Assembly (NCBI GenBank): GCA_947179485.1
Contig: OX359245.1
Location: 22,307,067 to 22,371,066, forward strand
Reading direction: 5' to 3'
Source of the DNA: Allacma fusca
Taxonomy: Eukaryota > Arthropoda > Collembola > Symphypleona > Sminthuridae
DNA length: 64,000 nt
The notes under the pieces are model-generated. The model was given only the letters and a program-made list of their open reading frames with translations, made no database searches and was not told the origin of the DNA. The position numbers and the translations under genes are program-made. Positions 12,529-24,205 of this stretch are shown piece after piece. How positions within the stretch are numbered: position 1 is the stretch's first letter; the number at the start of each line of letters is the position of its first letter.

Positions 12529-13640
12529 TTACTCAATGTTAATCTTCTATCTTTCCGAATCCTCACAATGTTACTTGTCTGATACTCCTATTGCTAACAA
12601 TGTTAATTTTCTAATGTTCCTATTCCTCACAATGTTAATTTTCTGATGTTCCTATTGCTAACAATGTTAATTTACTGATGCTACTATTCCTCACAATGTT
12701 AATTTTCTGAAGTCCATATTCCTCACAATGTTTATTTTCTGATGTTCCTGTTGCTCACAATGTTAATTTTCTGACTTTACGATTCCTCAAAACGTTAATT
12801 TTCTGAAGTCCCTATTCCTCACAATGTTTATTTTCTGATGTTCCTATTGCTCACAATGTTAATTTTCTGACTTTACGATTCCTCGCAACGTTGATTTTCT
12901 GAGTTTCCTATTCCTCACAGTGTTAAATTTTGGACTTTCGGATTCCTCACAGTGTTAATCTTCGGACTTTCCGATTCCTTACAATGTTACTTGTCTGATA
13001 CTTCTATTGCTGACAATGTTAATTTTCTGATGTTCCTAATCCTCACAATGTTAATTTTCTGACTTTACGATTCCTCACAACGTTAGTTTTCTGACTTCCG
13101 GATTCCTCGCAATGTTAAATTTTGGATTTTCGGATTCCTCACAATGTTCATTTTCTGACTTTCCGATTCCTCACAATGTTAATTTACTGATGCTACTATT
13201 CCTCACAATGTAAATTTTATGATGTTCCTATTCCTCACAATGTTCATTTTGTGATATTCCTATTCCTCACAATGTTAATTTACTGATGCTACTATTCCTC
13301 ACAATGTAAATTTTATGATGTTCCTATTCCTCACAATGTTCATTTTGTGATATTCCTATTCCTCACAATGTTACATTTTTGATATTCCTATTCCTCACAA
13401 TGTCAAATTTTTGAAATTCCTATTTATCACAATGATAATTTTCTGATCTTCCTATTCCTCGTAATGTTATTTGCTGGTAGTCCTATTCCTCGTAATGTTA
13501 TTTTCTGGTAGTCCTATTCCTCGTAATGTTATTTTCTGGTAGTCCTATTCCTCGTTATGTTATTTTCTGGGAATCCTATTCCTCGTAATGTTATTTTCTG
13601 GTAGTCCTATTCCTCACCATGTTAATTTTTGGCCCAGCTA
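12529..13640. repeat. Minisatellite of 31-32-bp units, about 35 copies
   Basis: The consensus is built around TATTCCTCACAATGTTAATT followed by TTCTGATGTTCC, 32 bp long. Copies vary at a few positions (CTATTGCTAAC, CTTTACGATT). A three-unit block of about 96 bp is duplicated at 13,180-13,345, showing higher-order amplification. The last six or so units switch to a 31-bp variant with CCTCGTAATGTTATTTTCTG. Frames are broken, so it does not code. Confidence 0.95.
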
Positions 13641-15483
13641 TTTTTTACAATGGCTATCTCAAAATGGTGCATAGCGTATTTAACCTCGTCAGTTTTGAAA
13701 AACGTCTTTTACCATTATTAATATTTAATGACTAGGTTACAAAGAGTGTGGTGGTGGTAAAGTAAATTTTACCAATTTTGAGTGAGGAAGTTATTTGATT
13801 TTTTCATTGTTTCATGTCTGAATCTTTCCTTAAACCATTTCCGAATGCATTAGTTGTATGAATTTCAATATAAACAAACAATAATATGCTTTATTAGAAT
13901 CTTAAAAAATATCTCATAAGCACTTGTATAATAATAATACATAAAGTTAATGATATAAAATGTGAATTAAATTTTTAACAATAATATAACTGGACTGGAT
14001 ATACTGTGTATTTAGGCAAGCCCTATCAGTGAAATAAAAAAAATCTTCTAACAGAATCATCTTCCCAAATAAATTACTTAGGGCTAGACGAAGTAATTTT
14101 AGTCGGTTTAAATTATTTATTTGTCCATTTCTGTGCTTTCCTCACTAACCAAATCTAGCATATAACCTTAAGAAAGCACTTTAGTACCAAAAAACGTCTC
14201 GGCTTTGCTTTCCTTATTTATTGATTGTGACCGCATTTTTTGTCCTATCTTAATGAAACCGATTCAGAAAAACTGTTGCGGGAACATGTGAAAAGCACAT
14301 ATGTTAAGACATTGTCCCTTATATGGACTACGGGGTATGAATGGGTATGGAACACCATGCACGTTAGTTTTTTTTACATTAATGTATCATTATTATTTAC
14401 AAAATGACTAATGATTTCTTAGAAATCGTTTTAGCTATTAAGGAAATTCCGAAGTGTAACTGCCATTCATGGAGTATATAATCGTTCTTATCCTTAAGCT
14501 GAAGTACATTCTGATGACCATTTACATTTTTTAATGAAAAACGTGAGCAAATCCAATACTTATGCCGAAGCTGAACCTGATTACAATTCTCACATCGCGT
14601 TTATTCTTATAAGGATTCTGGGAGTCTGAAAACCTAGAATGACACTTGTGATTAAGCTTAAACTTATTAGTGGGCAGCATAAGCAAAAAAGGGAGTAGTC
14701 AAAACGTAAGTAGTATTTAGCGATAAACAAATTAAAAATAAGTTTGAATACAGTCTCAGGTTTCAATAATAAGGCTAACTACTGCAACAATCATTCATAT
14801 TGTCCAAAATTGGCCACCTGGTTTTCTGTGCCTCAGGTTTTCTAATACTGTTTTGTACAGCGTGTTTAATACCTTTTTTGTCCTTCTCAAACCCACATAA
14901 AGAAGGAACTCATTACACATTTGTTTAAATTAATTTGCAGCAGATTTGTTTACTTATTTGTAATTTGTATCATTGCCCTGCGTCAATTCCGGCCGTTGCA
15001 GGCAACATGGCTGGCAATCAATGTAGGACTGTTATATTGGTTTAATCATTTTGTAGGAAATTTAGTTCTAGATATTCTAAAATTTAAGTAGATAAGTGTA
15101 TTCCCAATATTGTCCTATGTTGCCACGAGATATGCCCTTTTATAAACTTTATATTTATACCACATTTGTCAAAAATCAAACAGAGGAGAAACATTGTCCC
15201 ACAATTACAGATGTAAAAAACAGTTACATAATTACGGAAAACTGTATAATTCCAAAGCATCAAGATAACAACCATTGCACATTTGTAAGGCAAAACATTA
15301 GCTCTTCATTTAAACACTTTAAACTGCGATGAGTGAGTGCCTTACGCGGAACGTAAGGTTTCCCAAAACATTAATAACTTGTAGTACACAAACGAAAACA
15401 AATGCTTTTCAGTACGGATGATAACATTGCAGCTTTAACAGAAATTGCACACAATATTATGAATGGTATCGTAATATTTTTAC
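13641..15483. other. No gene seen
   Basis: AT-rich DNA without recognisable coding, repeat ends or structure. Short overlapping frames at 15,084-15,332 on both strands have no recognisable motif. Confidence 0.5.
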
Positions 15484-15985
15484 ATACAAAAGAGTAAAAT
15501 TAAAACACATCGAATTAAAATACGACGGTTGGCTGTTTTCAAGTTATATTTTAAAAGGAAAAGAAAAATATTAGCCAAAATTGGTGGATTTTTACCACAT
15601 GGGATCAATCCAATTATTAACATAGTTGGTACAATTACTGGTAGAGTAATCGCTACATCACTTACGTAGAAAGTCACTTTAAAATTAGTTTCTGAAGAAC
15701 GACTTAATAGTATTTTAAATATGAACAAAGATCTATAAATCAAGCATAGAGAGGAAAACCGACTCTTAAACAAAAAGGAAACTGCAGAAGAAATTTTAAA
15801 TAATGAATCACTGCCTGCTGATATTAAGTTAGTCAATTATTAGTGCATATGCACGTTTTTTCAGCAATAAATTTGAAGATATAAAGCAAAATGTTCATCA
15901 ATCGAATGAGTCATTAACTGTTTCACCGTCCGTAAATTTAATTTTAGAAGCTATTCTTCCGTCTTTTCTAAGAAATGTAAATTGA
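15484..15985 (+). pseudogene. Relic of a Polinton/Maverick-like gene (candidate minor capsid-type protein)
   Basis: One forward frame (15,484-15,669) gives a basic helix followed by KRKRKILAKIGGFLPHG and a Gly/Ile-rich hydrophobic stretch. After a stop, the same region continues with LVSEERLNSIL, then LPADIKLVNY, and in another frame SAYARFFSNKF and EAILPSFLR. Proteins of this layout (basic K-R stretch, G-G-F-hydrophobic segment, then an I-L...L-P-x-D-x-K...Y segment) are carried by Polinton-type elements in invertebrates. That assignment is from memory of the family pattern. Stops and a frameshift show decay. No integrase, polymerase or ATPase is nearby. Confidence 0.45.
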
Positions 15986-16053
15986 ACAGGGATTTTGAAA
16001 ATCGTTGACCTCTTTTGAAATCGTTGAGGACCTACCAGCAGGAAGATAACAGT

Positions 16054-16115
16054 CAGAAGGGAAATTCAGAAATAATCTTCCAAGGAGATTTACAAAAATC
16101 CGACCCCTGCCTTCT
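16054..16115. repeat. 60-bp dispersed repeat, copy 2
   Basis: Partner of 11,365-11,425. It follows the Polinton-like relic by about 70 bp, whereas the first copy follows a LINE end. Confidence 0.6.
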
Positions 16116-16855
16116 CCCTTTGCATTTCAATGAGCAACTAAGAAAAACGTTTAATGAGTTTATACATGGTTTTTCCGTGTACAATTTACTCTCACTATAA
16201 ATGGGTGTACATCGATCCGCATGTTTGTTTTTTATTCATATTTGATATTTATTTTTATGTGGAGGCAAGTTGAACTGAATCCATTTTTCATTAAAAGCAA
16301 AGTATTGAACATATTTCTTGTCTAAAGTTCAAATACCTTTGTTCCGGTCTACCAAAATGTCAAATAAGCTACACAGTTCTCAAGCCTTGAGACAGTGAAC
16401 CCGTCACAAATGACATCATGGATTTAGTCATTCAGACATACTGTAAATGCATAATGCAGCCACTGGCACTTATTAAATGATGTTATTTTGATGCAATACC
16501 GTTTGTAAAATTCCAAGCAAAGTTTCGAAAGACAGACAAGTCGAAAAATCAACGCAACTCGATAATCTGAGGATTCGGTGTGGGTGGCGTAACATACTGT
16601 CGTCAAAGTAAGATGAATTTGGATTTTTGTTTCTCAAAATTTCAAAATTGTTTCCAGAAAAACTTTTGGACCGATGTCAAACACATGCAAACCCAACAAC
16701 TATTACGATTTACATACGCGATATTAAAAAAATGCAATACAATCGATTTAGTTGATTTAAAGATTACTGTCGTTTGAATTAAAGATCAAAATTTCAGATG
16801 TAAAAAACATCTATCGGACAGATTTCAACCAAATAAGCAATAACCCTTACGATTT
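16116..16855. other. No gene seen
   Basis: AT-rich, no recognised motif. Confidence 0.5.
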
Positions 16856-16859
16856 ACAT

Positions 16860-17940
16860 CAGTATTACCAAACATTCATTTAAATCGATTAATAATCACG
16901 ATTAATGATTAACGATTACTAATTATCAATCATCAATCTCTAATTAAGTAAGCTTGGATTTTTGGTTAATCATCAATTAACCGTTTTCGAAAATCAATCA
17001 CCAATCAAAAAGTAATTGTAATCGTATTTGACAATTCATCAAAATGTAATTTGTAAATTTAATCGTAACTGAAACTTTACGGAAAATTAATTTTTAATTA
17101 TAACCGTAAATGATATTTTAGTAGAAAGTAATTTGTAATCGTATTCATCAATCACATGTTTCCCAAAGTAATCCCTAATCCTAATAAATAATAGGGAATT
17201 TGAAATGGAGCAAAATTTTCTGTTTGTCTCGCCTGATGACGTTAGACTCGTTGTAGCCAAAAACTTGTACATTAAAAACTTATTAATACACACCTGGTCA
17301 CCAATCACCACATAAAGCAATTATTATTATTTTGTTATGTCATTCAGTTAAAACTTACTACAAGTTCGTAGCTTTTATTTTTTGTGGAATACAACGAAGT
17401 CTCACAAAGTGAAGCTACGATTTATTTTAAGAATACAACAATTTAATCTATGCCATATAAAAAATACGGATGACGTCTCACCGCTCGCAACGATTGCTTT
17501 GTCTGCTCAGCGATTAACAAAAGCAACAAGTAACAAATTTTTAAAAAGAGTCACTATTGTAATGTTCAATTAAACATTTTATAAAAAGGCAATCATTAGG
17601 TGTAATCAATCATTTAATAATTTTCTAAAAGTTAATAATTAGTTGTGATCGACAACTAAATAATTTTTTAGTAGATATCCGTTAATTATAGTAGACAATT
17701 AAACATTGTTAAACAAAAATATAGTTAATCGTAATCAACAATGAAAATAATCTTGAAAGTAATCGTTAATTGTAATCATCAATGACAATTATTGTTAAAG
17801 TAATCGTTAATTATAATTATTAATTAGTAGTTACAATTCAATTAATCGTCAATTGTAGTTATGAATTAATTTGGGCTTTGAAGTAATCATTAATTGTAAT
17901 TTGTAACCACAAAATTCGAAATTGACATCCCTGCCTGTCA
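16860..17940. mobile_element. hAT-like non-autonomous element with AATCGTNATT word arrays
   Basis: Two flanks (16,860-17,160 and 17,580-17,920) are saturated with degenerate TAATCGTAATTNATCA words in both orientations, around a 400-bp unrelated centre. The right edge reads GACATCCCTG, that is CAGGGATGTC on the other strand, a typical hAT terminus. The left terminus is not recognisable, and no 8-bp duplication was found. Confidence 0.5.
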
Positions 17941-17984
17941 GTACACAAATGCTTGGTAATTCTAGCTTAAGTTAGAATAGAGTA

Positions 17985-18300
17985 ATTTGCGACAGTATCA
18001 CAAATGCAAATAGTAACTATTTGTTAAACCTAATGGAGGAACTTGGGTTTATTGTAGTTAATGGTTCGTGTAAGTTGGATGGAATCGGTGAATATACGAA
18101 TGTAGATCCAGGGCAAAGTACGGCAAACCTGTCTTCTAAGTACACTTTCTGTCAACCGTATTATGGATTTCAGTGTTACTGACATTACTCTAAGTGACCA
18201 TCTACCTTGTAAAATTTCTTTATCCTTGTCTTGTCATAAATGTGAATCTATGAACGATAAAAATGACTAAATGTGACAATATCATATTAGAAGCTAGAAT
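17985..18300 (+). pseudogene. LINE family alpha endonuclease fragment
   Basis: A frame with LMEELGFIVVNG, then DPGQST, and in a second frame FSVTDITLSDHLPCK matches copy A (GLIVVNG...FSVSEVVLS / SDHLPC). Here the site hit by copy B in copy A is uninterrupted (CTAAGTGACCATCTACCTTG), which shows the empty-site arrangement. RT is absent. Confidence 0.75.
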
Positions 18301-19203
18301 ATAAACCCATGTCAAGAAGCAAAAACAATATAAGTTTAATTTAGTCCAAGATTTATTAGTTAATTGTTATAGCAGTTCGGAGTTGGGGGAACAATACGTA
18401 TGTACCAAACATCTAGCTGCAATGTAAATGTATCAAGACTGACCAGCGGGATCATCTTTTCTGTCTCACTATCTTTATTTTCCTCACCCGGTGTATGTTA
18501 TTCCGCACTTAAGGATAGGATCTCAATAGCGAGATCATCCATGTTAACTGTCTTCGAATTATGCCAGAGTGGTAATATGTACTCTTGGTACAAGCTGTTT
18601 GGCACAACATAAAAAACTCGATATAACGGATTTCCAGAAAACGATAAAATTTGTCCGCTATTAAATGTCCGTTCTATGCATATAACCGATAAAATCAGTT
18701 ATATAATTTCTGAAATTACAAACCAGACTGGTTATGCATACTGACTTAATTTCTTTAAAAATTACAATATGCAAACACCTGACTAATAATATAATAACTA
18801 ATCAAGTAGAAACTTCGAATTGATTAAATATAGAAGTATAACAATTATATTTCGACACACAGAAACTTAGTGATTTGTTGCTGAACTACAGCAGAGAGTT
18901 CATCGACTTATCGGAAATATACGTGGTATTCTATCATTTGGGTCAGTTTTTGTGATCACTTAAAACTTTCTTTCAAATATCATTCATGTGGATTATGATA
19001 GAGCACATAATCTTGAGAGATCCCAATTTGAATTTAAAAAAAAATAAGCGCCTTTTCTCCTAAACTCTGTTTGATTTTTTTGACATTTTAACACGGTGAA
19101 CAAATTGCAAGCTATAAATCTTAACTAATGTAGGTATGCACTACAATGATACAGTTTCAACATGACTGTTCATGATACATGGATATATGAGTAATAGGCT
19201 AAT
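18301..19203. other. No gene seen; probable LINE remnant
   Basis: The region lies between LINE endonuclease and LINE C-terminal fragments. No motif is readable. It may be the deleted middle of a family-alpha copy. Confidence 0.4.
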
Positions 19204-19548
19204 TACTAATATTCTGGTTTAGAATCCTTTTAATGGAGTATTCCTGACTACTAAAAAATTAGATACAAAAGGCTGCTTCAACTGCATGGTCATAATTCCT
19301 TACATTCTGAGTACAACTGCCTAAAATATATCGAGGACTTGGTAACCAAATACGGTTTTCAATGTGTATTCACTCAACAATGCCCTTATACACTATGCTA
19401 ATATTACGAAAATACTTATTTCAATTAATGAATCCGATAATGAAGATGAAATCCAGCGGGTTGTTTGTTCATCAAGTGACCCTCTTTACCAGCACGATTA
19501 CGATTTAAACAATAAATTGTAACTCAATGCAAATATAGGTTTTATCTT
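19204..19548 (+). pseudogene. LINE family alpha C-terminal fragment, first of a tandem pair
   Basis: Starts with GGTTTAGAATCCTTTTAATG and runs through the post-thumb region. It repeats the first half of the next fragment and of the 10.7-kb fragment, ending before the Cys/His knuckle. Stops in all frames. Confidence 0.6.
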
Positions 19549-19558
19549 TAGGACTTAA

Positions 19559-20250
19559 TAAGGTTATGGTTTAGGATTTTATTAATGAAAGACGACAGAC
19601 TTCCTAAAAATTGTTACAATAGGCTTCTGTAATTGCACATCCAACAGTCCTTACAACCGAAATACAATGGGTTGGAATCTATTGAGGAAACACTTTCCAA
19701 GTATGGTGTTCAATAGGTATTTGCACAATTTAAAATGTCCATATACCTTGTATGCTAATATTTCTAAAATACTCTTTACAATTAATGAATCGGATTGTGA
19801 GAATGATATTTTGAGGGTAGTACACTCCACTAGCTCCACTATGCACAAACAGGTTTACGATGTGAACAACAAACTCTATCTCAACTTAAACACAAGCTTT
19901 GTTTTTCAGTGTATTATAGCACAGGTTAGAAAAAACTTTGGAATAATTGCACACAAGTTTCAGCGAATTGCATTTGATAACAATATATACATATACTGCG
20001 GAGCCCGTCAATCTAATAATTTAAACCATTTTCTGTTAGTTTGCAAGCCAAGTGAACCCCTTAGACGTAAGCATAGTAGTATGCATTACAATGATTTGGT
20101 CTCTTTACTGAGATATCTAAACAACATTTTTGTTATTACATTTTTTATTGTCTGAAATGTATTGCAAATTTTTATGATAGGTAATTCCCAGTACTGAAAT
20201 AAAACTGACCCAAGATTGGTCGATTTATTGACATTTTGTAAGAATGAAAC
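19559..20250 (+). pseudogene. LINE family alpha C-terminal fragment with zinc knuckle and 3' end
   Basis: Opens with GGTTTAGGATTTTATTAATG, like copy B at 2,323. A long forward frame (19,667-20,155) carries a degraded knuckle, IYCGARQSNNLNHFLLVC followed by EPLRRKH, where Cys, His and Cys are in place. The 3' UTR ends with AATAAAACTGACCCAAGATT, as in the 10.7-kb copy. Having two C-termini in tandem suggests a second insertion or a duplication. Confidence 0.7.
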
Positions 20251-20539
20251 TTCCCATACTGAATGCCTACACACACGTCGGCGGGAACGTCATGAAGATC
20301 CGAAAAACACAGCAACCATAGGACACTGCTATGTACAAACAGGACAAACCTGGATTTTGGGGTAGGTACCCCAAATATTAGAAATCATTTGCTTCATGTG
20401 CAACAGACGAGATCGATCTCGAAGTTTGGGATGCTGAAACTAAATGCCACGAACAGAACAAGTGACATAACAAGGATACCATTGCTGGCCCCGAGATTGA
20501 GGGAAAATGGATCCTAAGAATATTGAAACGATTTCAATC

Positions 20540-20720
20540 AACCACAGTGATTCGCTGTTCCAGGACTAAAACAAGATACACACTTTAATTTCAATTGTTG
20601 AACAAGTAACTTGCTCTTATGAATAAATACTTTTCAACCCTCAATTGCAGAAGCTCCACGCCGTCTCCACAGAAAAGCGTTACCATCCTGAAATTGACAG
20701 AATACCAGGTGTAGCATCAG
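20540..20720 (+). mobile_element. LTR fragment related to 9,609-10,090
   Basis: Contains TAACTTGCTCTTATGAATAA plus ATACTTTTCAACC, nearly identical to the probable solo LTR at 10 kb and in the same orientation. It lies just beyond the 3' end of the copia element, which runs the other way, so it is probably a separate insertion. Confidence 0.4.
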
Positions 20721-20755
20721 AATCATAAGGATTTACCACGCCATATTCTAGATCT

Positions 20756-20910
20756 TCAGGGTAGGTTTTCATCTTCCTTTTCTCCGTGAGAATCATGTTT
20801 CGGCTGGAAATTTGATTTTGTCAGCGGCTTCGTTAGAATGTCGGTAGCTAGTCTCTCGGTCTCCATGTGGTTTATCTCAACTTGCTTGGTTTCTACTTGC
20901 CAATGAATGT
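20756..20910 (-). pseudogene. Copia RNase H C-terminus and stop
   Basis: VEINHMETERLATDILTKPL is the hallmark end of copia pol (the x-T-x-x-x-A-D-I-x-T-K-x-L motif), followed by a short tail and a stop at 20,756. It joins in phase, without loss, to the RNase H piece that ends at 24,605 once the gypsy element and one ATGT copy are discounted. The spacing between the His-Ile-Asp motif and this end is then normal for copia. Confidence 0.85.
20907..20910. repeat. Target-site duplication ATGT of the gypsy element (left)
   Basis: ATGT occurs here and at 24,601-24,604, directly outside the element ends. Four-bp duplications are usual for gypsy-type integrases. Confidence 0.75.
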
Positions 20911-21349
20911 TATGAGTAAGCGGTAGTTTAATGCGGGAGTTGCTACTCTGGCTACTGTGAGGGAAGCAACAAAAATACAAATTAACAGCAATCCCCAAGT
21001 TATCACAACCAACTAAACTCATAAAAATAAATAATAATGATTGAAGTTCAATTGCTAAGCCACGCAAGGAAGAAATGTCTCCAGTCCACGCTATAGTTGG
21101 GTAACAATAATATAATAGAATTCTTTATTGGAATCTGTTAGAGTTTAGAGTACAAGTTTACTCAACGCCGCCCTACGTAACACTGAGGCAGTCGAACCTG
21201 GAACACACATAAGAAGATGTGTTCCAGTACCTTCTCATTGGAATATTCAAAGTAACAGAAAGAAGTGTCTCCAGTACACGCTATAGTTGGTTAACAATAA
21301 TATAATAGAATTCTTTATTGGAATCTGTTAGAGTTTAGAGTACAAGTTT
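20911..21349 (-). repeat. Gypsy 3' LTR with a partial tandem copy
   Basis: 20,911-21,232 matches most of the 5' LTR. Its first roughly 50 bp are replaced by a second partial copy (21,248-21,349) of the central LTR part, starting GAAGTGTCTCCAGTACACGC. This looks like template switching or slippage at the last step of reverse transcription. Confidence 0.75.
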
Positions 21350-21354
21350 GGCTC

Positions 21355-22380
21355 TCCGGTTGTTACATGAATTTGTTTAAACGTTAACCCTGGCAAAACT
21401 TCGTCCGCCAACGTAAATGGTCCAAACAACTTTTTACTAAGTTTTTTGCTATTTTTTTCTCAGCGTTTGATAAGATATGCGTTCGTAGAAGTATTTTATC
21501 CCCCACTTTAAATTTACACGGCTGACGTTTTTTATCATAATACTTATTTTATGACAAATACGATGTGCGTATATTTTTCAGCACCCAGTCTCTTAATTTA
21601 CTCAACTCAATAGGCAACCAAGCAGATATTTGTTCAGCAGTTAAACTTCCTAGCTGCTGGTGCAATTGCCCGATCAATCGGCAACTGTATCATCCTACCT
21701 AAATTGAGCAAATCAGAACTACAGTCTAATGATTCTCTCACCATAGTTCTAAGTGTGAGTGCAAACTTCTGGAGATGTACGTTCCAGTCTGATTGTCGTT
21801 TGCCACAAAATGCTGTAATCATGCTCTTAAGGTCACGATTACTTTGTTCCACCTGATTTCCTTGAGCATGATAATATGTAACCGTTTTGTGAGAAATACC
21901 CGATCTTTTAATTTGTTTCGTAACCTCTAGCATATTATATGTTGGAACTCTGGCACAAACCAAGCCATCTTCTAACTCGTAATTGTGCTTACCTAAAATT
22001 TGTACATTATTCTGTAAGCTATTTATAATTTTAGCTAAGTCTTCTTCGCGCTGAGCTATTTTTATTCTGTCCCTAGTGATTTCGGATGCTAAATAATTTA
22101 CATAGGGAATCATTTCACCTTCTGCTATGTCTTCAAGGAGTTGATCAGGCTTGCTTGATTCCTTTACGGCATTAAGAGGTTTAAAATTATCTTTTTTCTT
22201 TGCTAGAACGATATTGGAATTGTAAGGTGATGTGGACCTTTGAATAACTCTAGCTGCTAATAACTTTTCCACTTCCCCAGTTATAATTTTTAACTGTGCT
22301 GGGGGATACCCTCTAAGTTTTGTTTTGGGAATAGCATTATCTGGGCAATCAATATGGTGATTGACCCAATCTGTGACACC
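21355..22380 (-). pseudogene. Gypsy pol remnant: RT N-terminus fused to integrase
   Basis: Begins with the pre-RT region (GYPPAQLKIITGEVEKLL, then VIQRSTSPYNSNIVLAKKKD). It jumps within one open frame of 213 codons to the start of integrase (EDLAKIINSLQNN, ELEDGLVCARVP) and then to the late core GISHKTVTYYHAQGNQVEQ with NRDLKSMI. The C-terminal domain (YYDKKRQPCKFKVGDKILL) follows to about 21,355, with a stop in between. The palm Asp residues and RNase H are gone, so no polymerase activity is possible. Confidence 0.8.
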
Positions 22381-22382
22381 TA

Positions 22383-23579
22383 TTATTCCATCTGTTTTAC
22401 TATACTAAACATGATGCAACATCTTGAGCATTGCTTACTGGTTGTAGAACTATGTGGCTCTGACTGATTTCCATCTCTGGAGCTTTGACCTGACTCTTCT
22501 TTCTTAAAATAGGATCTACTTTTGCCTCTATAACCTCCGGGTTCTCCACCTCTATATGACCCTTTACCCTTGCTGGAGTCCTGCCTATCATATTTAGGCT
22601 TGAATTCTTTATGCGAACTGTTGCTGTCAGCATCACCTTCTTTACCTTTCTCTTTCCCAGCATTTCCAGTCAAAGGAGGAAGACTAACTTTGCCTTGCTT
22701 ATCTAGTTTTTGAGATTTATGCAAATTTCTCAAAGCATCCTCTGCTGCTGCAATCAATTTTCCTGCTGTAGGATTTCCTTGGTCGGGGTCCCATTTGATT
22801 GTCTGATAAATCCTATAATGCAAATCATGGAACGCTCTACGTAACCTATCGGACAGTGACTCTTTACTGTCGACCTGAGTGGCTAAGAAAGTCGTCTCAT
22901 AAACATATTCAGCCACTGGTTCGTAATGCTTCTGAGTTTTAGTTGCCAATAACCTCACTCGCTCCTGTTTATCATAAGCTGTGTCGAACTCTGCTGCAAA
23001 TTCTTTCTTAATTTCATCCCAGGTTGTTGCAGCTGTGACGGTATTTTCATACCATTTTAACATGTCACCTTTAAAAAAGCCACCTAACAAATATACATAC
23101 TTATCTTGGGTATGGTGCTGCAGTTAGAAATATTTTTCGACCTGAGTAAAGAAATATGTAGCTGTCATCCGTTTATTTTCATAAACGGGCACTTGAATAT
23201 TCGAGTTTGACAAGATGACATTATTACTAGGGCCTTGAACTGGAATATTTCCACCAGTTTTAGCTGTTGCTGCTGTAACCGTTTTCAGTAGCTTATCACA
23301 TGCTAATTCTGTCTGCTCTGATGTCCTCATGTGCAATTTACTATCATCTTTGCCCTTCTGAACATATGCGACAACATACGCTTGTTGTTCTGGAGGTAGA
23401 GATTGGTACCATGCCTCTGCCATATTGATATCAGTTTGCTTATTTGAATTTTCGGAGCTACCATTGGATCCTACTTGTTTCTGCATGTTTGCGTATCTAC
23501 GGCCTCGTTCGGAATTAAAATCTACAGCCGAACTAGTTTGGTTAATGATGGTGCGATCTGACTTTCTCATAAAAACCAA
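22383..23579 (-). pseudogene. Gypsy gag with one premature stop
   Basis: Structural protein of the particle. The N-terminal half (23,579-23,124) is Gln/Ser-rich. After one in-frame TAA at 23,124-23,126 the same frame continues with LLGGFFKGDMLKWYEN, TWDEIKKEFAAEF and LSDRLRRAFHDL, the capsid-like retrotransposon gag core. A Lys/Gly/Arg-rich tail and a truncated Cys pair, QCSRCC, follow, probably the start of a nucleic-acid-binding knuckle. The protease that should follow is absent. Confidence 0.85.
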
Positions 23580-24190
23580 TGAGCACGAATGCTACCTGGC
23601 CATACACTTAATACACCGTTTATAAAATATTAAAATTAACCGTAAGATAATCCGACTAATTTTCCGTGCACTGTAGCAATTAAAACTTACTCTGCATAAA
23701 AATTCCTTACTTAAAATATTAAAATTGTAATGCAAGTACTCCTGGTCCTTGGAAAAACTGTAACAGCCTAATCCTTGACCTTAAGTGTTACCTAGTCAAT
23801 AACCTCTGGCTTTTCCAGTAATGCTCGTTATTATACGAAATATTGCCGTACTTGTTTATGTTACAACCCTTAGCATGACAATGTACATATCTGACTGCTA
23901 AATTACGACACCCTTGAAATAGTCTCCTAGTCTTTCCTTATAAAAATAGCTTTGATACTGTGGTTCAAACAATTTGTATCATTGGCATTCAATTTTAAAT
24001 CAATTGTTAATCTGTGCTAAACTGCAACTATTTAACCTTAAATAAAATTATTAGATTGCTCGAGATTCACTCAAGCAATGTAAGGATTTACGGCTACGGA
24101 TACACGGAGCCTGAAATTTACGTTAACCTGATCTTGGTTGGAAAAAACAATCAGACTTCAACATCCATACAAAATTGTAGTTCGGGATAA

Positions 24191-24202
24191 GCACGGTCGC
24201 CA
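24191..24202 (-). promoter_or_regulatory. Primer-binding site, tRNA-Arg type
   Basis: The reverse strand reads TGGCGACCGTGC three bases after the 5' LTR. TGGCGACCGTG is complementary to the 3' end of a tRNA-Arg and is used by the mdg1/412 group of gypsy elements. Confidence 0.8.
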
Positions 24203-24205
24203 AGG

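Noticed and set aside
12529-13640. Regular 32-bp repeats suggesting a CRISPR array
   Set aside because: Repeats are head-to-tail without unique spacers, the units themselves vary, and the context is eukaryotic.
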